NCBI GenBank assembly: GCA_025738555.1
Contig: JAOVFP010000002.1
Coordinates: 4,092,001-4,156,000 of the forward strand
Direction of reading: 5' to 3'
Origin: Cyathus striatus
Lineage: Eukaryota; Basidiomycota; Agaricomycetes; Agaricales; Nidulariaceae
DNA: 64,000 nt
In this document: positions 58,984 to 64,000 of the stretch, one piece after another
How the letters are laid out: the number at the start of each line of letters is the position of its first letter
Position numbering within the stretch: position 1 is the first letter of the stretch
Program-made: the position numbers and the translations under genes
The notes under the pieces: generated by a model
Database searches by the model: none
What the model saw: only the letters and a program-made list of their open reading frames with translations
Told to the model about the DNA's origin: nothing

Positions 58984-61874
58984 CTAATAGGGAGCATTAA
59001 CAATATTGGATCGACTGGGTATCGTTCCCAACGGTGCTGCCAGAGAATGTCGTGTAGGTTTCTTCAGGTTCTTCTTATTTATGGCCAGTACATTGTTATC
59101 CAGGGCGACGATCTACAATATGTTGGTGTGCATAGCAACGAGATTGAAAGAAAACACCTACAATTTCTTTATCATCCCCAAACTTGAAATTATCTTGAAC
59201 GACGTGATCTTCGTATTTCTTAATTTCATATTTGTCTAAATGACCTTTCTTAACCTTAGCGAAGTCCCATGCAATAACGAATTGCCCAGTTGAGGTCACG
59301 ATTGCATTTTCTTCTTGACCTTCACCTTGGTTAAATCTGGTACCGTTGCATTCAGTTTAAATTAAAATAAAAGCGATATAGAAATATGTCACCTGGCAGG
59401 TGTAAATGAAATGCCATGCCCCATATAAGCAACATGTTCAGCACGCAGTTGTAGTCGTCGAGGAATCGGCTTGGAGGTGGCTGGGAAACTACGGTCGAAG
59501 CCTAGCTGACCAGCGTACCGACCTTCTCCAATAAGTGTATCTATAAGTAATAGATAGGTCTTAGTTGTCGCAACAATGTAGCGGCCGTCTGCAGTAACAT
59601 CGATTCCGAGAATGGGGTCGCCCAATGGAGGAAGTGCAGTCTTTGCATTTTTCCCGATCGAGTCAAAGAGGCGGATATCACCTTTCTCGCTGGCGACAGC
59701 CAACTTTCCAGCAGCCGTTGTGGCGACACCGGAAAATTTGTTTTTGCTGACATATTGTTTATACTGACTCTCGACCATCTTTGTCCCAGAAACGCGAGGG
59801 TCTATTCGGAAAAGGGCATTATGCGAAGCACCGACCAGAGTTTGCTCGCGCGTAGTGGGTGCAAACTTATTGTCCGGGGCGATATGATCCACATTGATAT
59901 CATCATGGACCTTCCATTCCTCCACGATTTTTCCACGTTCAATATCCATGCTATAAAGACAGTTGGGTGCGCCAGAATCCATCATAACCATTTTAGTGTC
60001 TTGATCATGGAGCATAACCTTCAGAAGGTATTCAAAACGTTAGCGTCAAGTACTTTAAATTTTCTAGGTAATACTGACATGTTTTGGTTTAAATTCCTTT
60101 CCTTTAGGCGTTGCGATCTTGCTAATAGTCGCGTAATATTTCACAGCGTTATCAGCTGCATGATTGAAGACACCAATATTGTTACCACGGACAACGTAGG
60201 ATCTATCGCCTTTGTATCCAACAGTAAGCTGTGAGTTACGATCACCCTTCGATAAAGCAGGCGGTAAAGCTTCGTCTTCGTCCTCTTGTTCTGAGTCATC
60301 GCTTGCTTCTATCTATATTGTTAGCTAAACTTCAGCAAACGTTCAAGACTCGTGACGGACCTTCATCCGGATCTAATTCTGAAATAACCTCTTCCTCATC
60401 ATCCTCATCGTCTGACACATCTTTCATCTCGACGTCTTCCGCAGAGCTTAGGACATAACGCTGCTCTTCAGGCTATGAACAGAGGTTAGAAACATGAGGT
60501 AGTTTTGGATATGAGCCCATCATACCTTGGCTTTACCCCATTCCGTCTGATGTAACGTTTGCCATAGACACTGCGTAAATATTTGAAGAATTGATCCGAA
60601 ATCCTCGTTATTAGCAAACCTTAGCAACCAACTGCTTTGGCTGCCATCATCGGCTAAATGATTCCATGTTAAGGAGTTAATCTTATGAGACCATTTCTGA
60701 TTCATCTCTGAAGCAATCCTATGGGCTAAAAACACGTCTCGCCCAGCTGATGCGGTAAGCCAGTAAGTGTAGCCGATGTCCTTTTGCTGAAGGACTCTGG
60801 CTGTAACAATGCCTTGGTTGTCAAAGTCCTCTCTGGAGAAATCCCATAAATATAGCTCAGCTTCCTGTTCAAATAGAACGTCCATAGAGGACATAAAGGA
60901 TGGCTCCTGTTCGGAAGATTCCTGCTTTTCTGTCGGTTTCGTATCTGCAGGTGGAGTATATGACTCGGTAACTGATAGTGATTTCATACTCTCCGACAAC
61001 GTATTGTCAGTGGTAGCAGCAACTTTGCGTCTTGACTGAGACTTAGACTTTGGAACAGGAGGGCTAAACCAAAATATATCAGAGAGTTATATCGATGAAG
61101 GAAAGGGTTAATTACCGCCAGACAAACTCCTCGAGGTCCCCATCCTGGGTATTATCCACGCTTCTTCTGTACTTTCTTTCATACATCGCTCTGTACATGC
61201 ACGTTTCAAAAAATGCGCGAGTGGGAGCATTGGTTTCAGGGGCGACATATTCGTAAAATTCATCCACATCGCCATCAAGGTCTCTCCACAAAAATGTAGG
61301 ATCTCCGTCGGTCTCTCCAGTACGAAATTCAAGCTCTTCACTTATCAAAAAAACCCGCTCTTCGTCAGCTACAGAGAAGTCAGCCCAGTATTTAAATGTA
61401 AAGCGAAGAACTTACTTTCGTCTTCATCTTCTAGAAGTTCTTGATCACCATCCTCATAAACTCTTGTGATAACTAGCTGGAAGTTATGCTCTACGGATGG
61501 GACACGTCGAATTGTAGCCATGGCATCATTATATCTGTGAGGGGTCAGTGGGGAGGTGATTGCCTAAATAGTAGCCTCGTACATGCACTCTCTTGAAGAT
61601 CGTATATTTCCAGGACGGACGAGATACAGTTGTCCTGAAGTAGTCTTAGACCAGTTGCACATATATAGATGCTATGAAGTAAAGTACCGGATGATATCTT
61701 AACAACTTCTGCAGCATTGGGATCCTCTGTATAAATTTCTGTAAGTTCCAAACGCTGTGTCGGGAAAGGTCAATACGAACGCCAGACTTTGCCGATAACT
61801 GAGGATCGATCAAATGTAAGTAGATAACATTAGACATAGCAAAAGGACATCTTACGGCTGCGGAAAATGTTCAT
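58984..61874 (-). CDS. VID27 family protein
   Basis: Homologue of yeast Vid27, named for vacuolar import and degradation. Middle: VFLISEELEFRTGETDGDPT, FLWRDLDGDVDEFYEYVAPE, a PH-like region with AELYLWDFSREDFDNQGIVT, SWLLRFANNEDFGSILQIFT, then an acidic run (VEMKDVSDDEDDEEEVISEL). The C-terminal WD-like propeller has GRKIVEEWKV-type blades: MDIERGKIVEEWKVHDDINV, HNALFRIDPRVSGTKMVESQ, GKLAVASEKGDIRLFDSIGK and LGDPILGIDVTADGRYIVAT. It ends PSRSNIVNAPY. The very N-terminal joins (MNIFRS then DPNAAEVVKISSGTL) are uncertain. About 12 exons, ~800 residues. Confidence 0.9.
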
Positions 61875-62150
61875 GGTGGGATTTCTAAAGCTATCGGTTC
61901 AAAGCTGGAAGGTGAGGATGAAAGAAAGAGGAGCGTACGAAGACAAAGATAAATATGCAGGGGCAACTGGTGCCCTAGCTAGACTTGACGCTCGCGAATT
62001 GTGACAGAGGTCACGAAAGAAGATGTCACAGTCGGGAGTAGAGTCAGTAACTCTTGTGACTTGTCCAACTCTTGTTGTCACTAAACCGTGAGCTAGTGAA
62101 TAGTTTCATTTTTTATGACTTCGACGAGTGAAGGACGCGAAAGTTTGAGA

Positions 62151-62443
62151 ATGGGTGACAATGTGTGTAATTATATTCATTATTGGCATTGTATTTACGT
62201 CTAACGGTTAACCATTATTTAACGCAGCCGCTGTCGTTAAATAGTTCTCCTACCTCTACCCTATCCGAGTCGACCAATCCCCTTCGATTCGACTCCAGTC
62301 ATTTAGCCTTCTATGCCTCTCAGAATTTTGCATCGAATGAAAATGCTCCCCGGCCCATGGCTGTCCGTTCTGATCCTTCTTTGCTCACATGCTTTGATCC
62401 AGCAGACCAGGAACTCTTTAGTTTGTGGGCTCCAAAGAGATGA
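62151..62443 (+). CDS. Small 75-residue protein, unknown function
   Basis: A 12-bp first exon (MGDN, 62151-62162) joins, by a 65-bp intron ending in a clean acceptor, to an exon reading PLSLNSSPTSTLSESTNPLR, then RFDSSHLAFYASQNFASNEN, MAVRSDPSLLTCFDPADQEL and FSLWAPKR. The C-terminus LLTCFDPADxELxxLWAPK looks conserved among Agaricomycetes, from memory. No domain is assigned. It is divergent from VID27 (276 bp) and converges with the zinc protein. Confidence 0.6.
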
Positions 62444-62582
62444 TTAATTAATTAATTTTTTTGTCAGGCATGCACAAAAAGTAAGTGCACTCTATGCCAT
62501 GTACATATGGTGACCTAAACGAAATGACTACAATTAGTGATATTGGCGGGAAAGCCGCAAAATTCCGTACAATGGTTGGATG

Positions 62583-63080
62583 TTATAAACCACTAAGAAA
62601 TTGTGCTAGGCCTGACCCTTGAGGCGGATCTCGTACTGTAGCTGCCTTGTTCTTGTTCCGAAGAAGCATTTCCTGCAGCATTGATTTCTTTTTTGTGCGC
62701 GATTTTGAATTCTCGGTCGAGAGGGATTGTGCTTTAGGAGATTCAATGGGTTTTCCATCACTGATTATTCCTGAAGAAGGCATGGTAGGAGAATTATCCT
62801 GCATTTCCGATCTTTTGAGTAGATTTGGGAGATTAAGCTCCGTATCTTGTATGTGACAACACATTAGGCAGGTAGTGCGGATGGCTGCAGGACGTTTCGG
62901 ACGCTTTGTTCGGACATGAGTTGTTGAGGAAAGATGATGACCGCAGCGCGGGCAGAAACAGGGGGAAGAGGGAAGGGAGGAATGGGCGCGAACGCGGGAG
63001 GAGTGGAGAGCAGACAACTGGGGAGAAACGGGCAGGAGGGCGTAGGGGAGGGCTTGCTGGAATCTGAGAGTGGGATCCAT
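62583..63080 (-). CDS. Rpr2/Snm1-like zinc protein
   Basis: Single-exon protein of 165 residues. A four-cysteine zinc site is visible: CFCPRCGHHL and TTCLMCCHIQ, spaced as in Rpr2/Rpp21/Snm1 subunits of RNase P and RNase MRP. A basic helix (TKRPKRPAAIR) lies between. The C-terminus has KKKSMLQEMLLRNKNKAATV and ends GSGLAQFLSGL, a pattern also seen in Snm1/C18orf21-like proteins. The family assignment rests on these short motifs, so it is tentative. Confidence 0.55.
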   Translation of the reverse strand: MDPTLRFQQALPYALLPVSPQLSALHSSRVRAHSSLPSSPCFCPRCGHHLSSTTHVRTKRPKRPAAIRTTCLMCCHIQDTELNLPNLLKRSEMQDNSPTMPSSGIISDGKPIESPKAQSLSTENSKSRTKKKSMLQEMLLRNKNKAATVRDPPQGSGLAQFLSGL

Positions 63081-63318
63081 GGGGGAGGTGTGTGCACGTG
63101 ACTAGATTTAAGACGCGTCGCGTTGCAGTTGTTTGTGATACAGGCATTGTGTTCCCGAAAAGGTAAGTGATTAGGTCTATTGTTCTTTTACCGAGTACAA
63201 CAAAGAGTGAAAAGAATGGGTGTCCAACCTCAAGCTCAAGCTTTCGTCTCTTCCTCTTCTTTTACCTTCGCTCACGTCCTGGTCGACCCCCTTAGCATCT
63301 CTGGCAGACGTTTCCATC

Positions 63319-64000
63319 ATGCTGTCCTCCACGAAGCCTCGTTCGTCCACCCCACGCGCATCCCACACTCCTTCTTACCCTCCTATATCATATCCGCTGT
63401 CTTCCAACAGACCATCTTCCCAATCCACCATTGTTCCACCTTTAACGACTATGCCGCCACCCAAGCCGTCGTCCCATTCCAAGCGTCCCTCGCTTTCGAA
63501 TACCATGCATTGGTTATCTCGTAGCTCAACTCAGTCCTCGTCGTCATCCCCGTATGCGCCGTCGAAGCCAGCCCGTATATCAGAGCCCAAGCTTGTGCGC
63601 TCCATTGAACTTCTAACCCATCCAAACACAGGCGTTTTGGGAAACGGCGCTATCGTTGTTCGAACCCCGGATGAAGCTCTAAGGGAAACTGGTGTTAGGC
63701 TTACATACAATGGAAAGACAAGTCATGCGGTTGCTATGGACTCTGTGGTAGGAAGTCCATCCGCTCACGCTCCCTCTGCAGAGGAGCCTCTACCACCTCT
63801 TTCACCCCCAAACAGTCCTCCTCTTCCTCCTCTTCCTTTACAACTGGAGACCGACCAAGAATCGGTGTATTCTACAGAGTATACTGAGTCCCGAAAGGCG
63901 CCTTCTCCCTCTCGCGCACCACCACCACCTCCAACTACTCCAGAACCTTCCTTACGACCCTCTCTGAAGAGGCGTTCCAGTTCACACTCACGCACAGGTG
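63319..64000 (+). CDS. Unknown gene, 5' part; runs off the window
   Basis: Open frame from the ATG at 63319 (MLSSTKPRSSTPRASHTPSY) to the window end without a stop. The N-terminal region is Pro/Ser-rich. A short conserved-looking block follows: EPKLVRSIELLTHPNTGVLG, NGAIVVRTPDEALRETGVRL. Then a proline-rich linker (PLPPLSPPNSPPLPPLPLQL) and a basic stretch (SLKRRSSSHSRTG). No domain is recognised from this part. Confidence 0.6.
   Translation, partial: MLSSTKPRSSTPRASHTPSYPPISYPLSSNRPSSQSTIVPPLTTMPPPKPSSHSKRPSLSNTMHWLSRSSTQSSSSSPYAPSKPARISEPKLVRSIELLTHPNTGVLGNGAIVVRTPDEALRETGVRLTYNGKTSHAVAMDSVVGSPSAHAPSAEEPLPPLSPPNSPPLPPLPLQLETDQESVYSTEYTESRKAPSPSRAPPPPPTTPEPSLRPSLKRRSSSHSRTG

Noticed and set aside
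1..64000. CRISPR arrays, operons, rRNA or tRNA genes
   Set aside because: No regularly spaced repeats or rRNA sequence were seen, and the genome is eukaryotic. I found no tRNA by eye, but a covariance search would be needed to exclude one.

Overview
The window is nuclear DNA from a filamentous basidiomycete, most likely an Agaricomycete. Genes are dense and on both strands. They are broken by many GT-AG introns of about 45-65 bp, intergenic gaps are mostly 100-700 bp, and the protein set is typical of fungi (trifunctional HIS4, two-domain fluoride exporter, VID27, RNAi RdRP and Argonaute). I cannot name the species. Gene limits below run from start codon to stop codon and include introns; they were worked out by reading splice junctions by eye.

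Layout. 0-17.6 kb: 3' end of a Gfd2-like exonuclease-fold gene, ceramide synthase (-), REX-type RNA exonuclease (+), PHAF1/UPF0183 (-), DNA polymerase epsilon subunit B (+), RNA-dependent RNA polymerase (+), AP-1 sigma (+), glutamine synthetase (+). 17.85-25.12 kb: a nest of DNA transposons. 25.1-42.1 kb: DCC1 (+), DUF262 protein (-), a conserved gene of unknown function (+), IDH1 (-), alpha/beta hydrolase (+), amidohydrolase (-), SDR (-), pyruvate dehydrogenase E1 beta (+), HIS4 (-), TspO/MBR (+). 42.4-64 kb: Argonaute (-), unknown (+), EF-hand mitochondrial carrier (+), VTT-domain protein (-), ribosomal protein eL36 (-), CK2 beta (-), fluoride exporter FEX (-), small membrane protein (+), VID27 (-), a 75-residue protein (+), an Rpr2/Snm1-like zinc protein (-), and the 5' part of an unknown gene (+).

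The most informative region is the transposon nest between glutamine synthetase and DCC1. A 3.44 kb element (17854-21294; 9-bp target duplication, ~216-bp near-identical inverted repeats, unrelated ORF fragments inside) was hit in its left arm by a 2.0 kb element with similar ends and its own 9-bp duplication (17931-19954). That element was in turn hit by a 1.45 kb hAT-like element with an exact 8-bp duplication (18020-19468), which may contain a fourth element. Next to it lies an apparently complete 3800-bp PIF/Harbinger transposon (21320-25119) with a DDE transposase and a Myb-like gene; it ends 19 bp before the DCC1 start codon. Removing the nest leaves an ordinary ~300-bp spacer.

The genes fall into functional groups rather than operons: mitochondrial carbon metabolism (IDH1, PDB1, carrier), replication and cohesion (DPB2, DCC1), and RNA silencing (RdRP and Argonaute, about 29 kb apart on either side of the transposons). 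ACGCGT sites cluster upstream of DPB2, RdRP and Argonaute.
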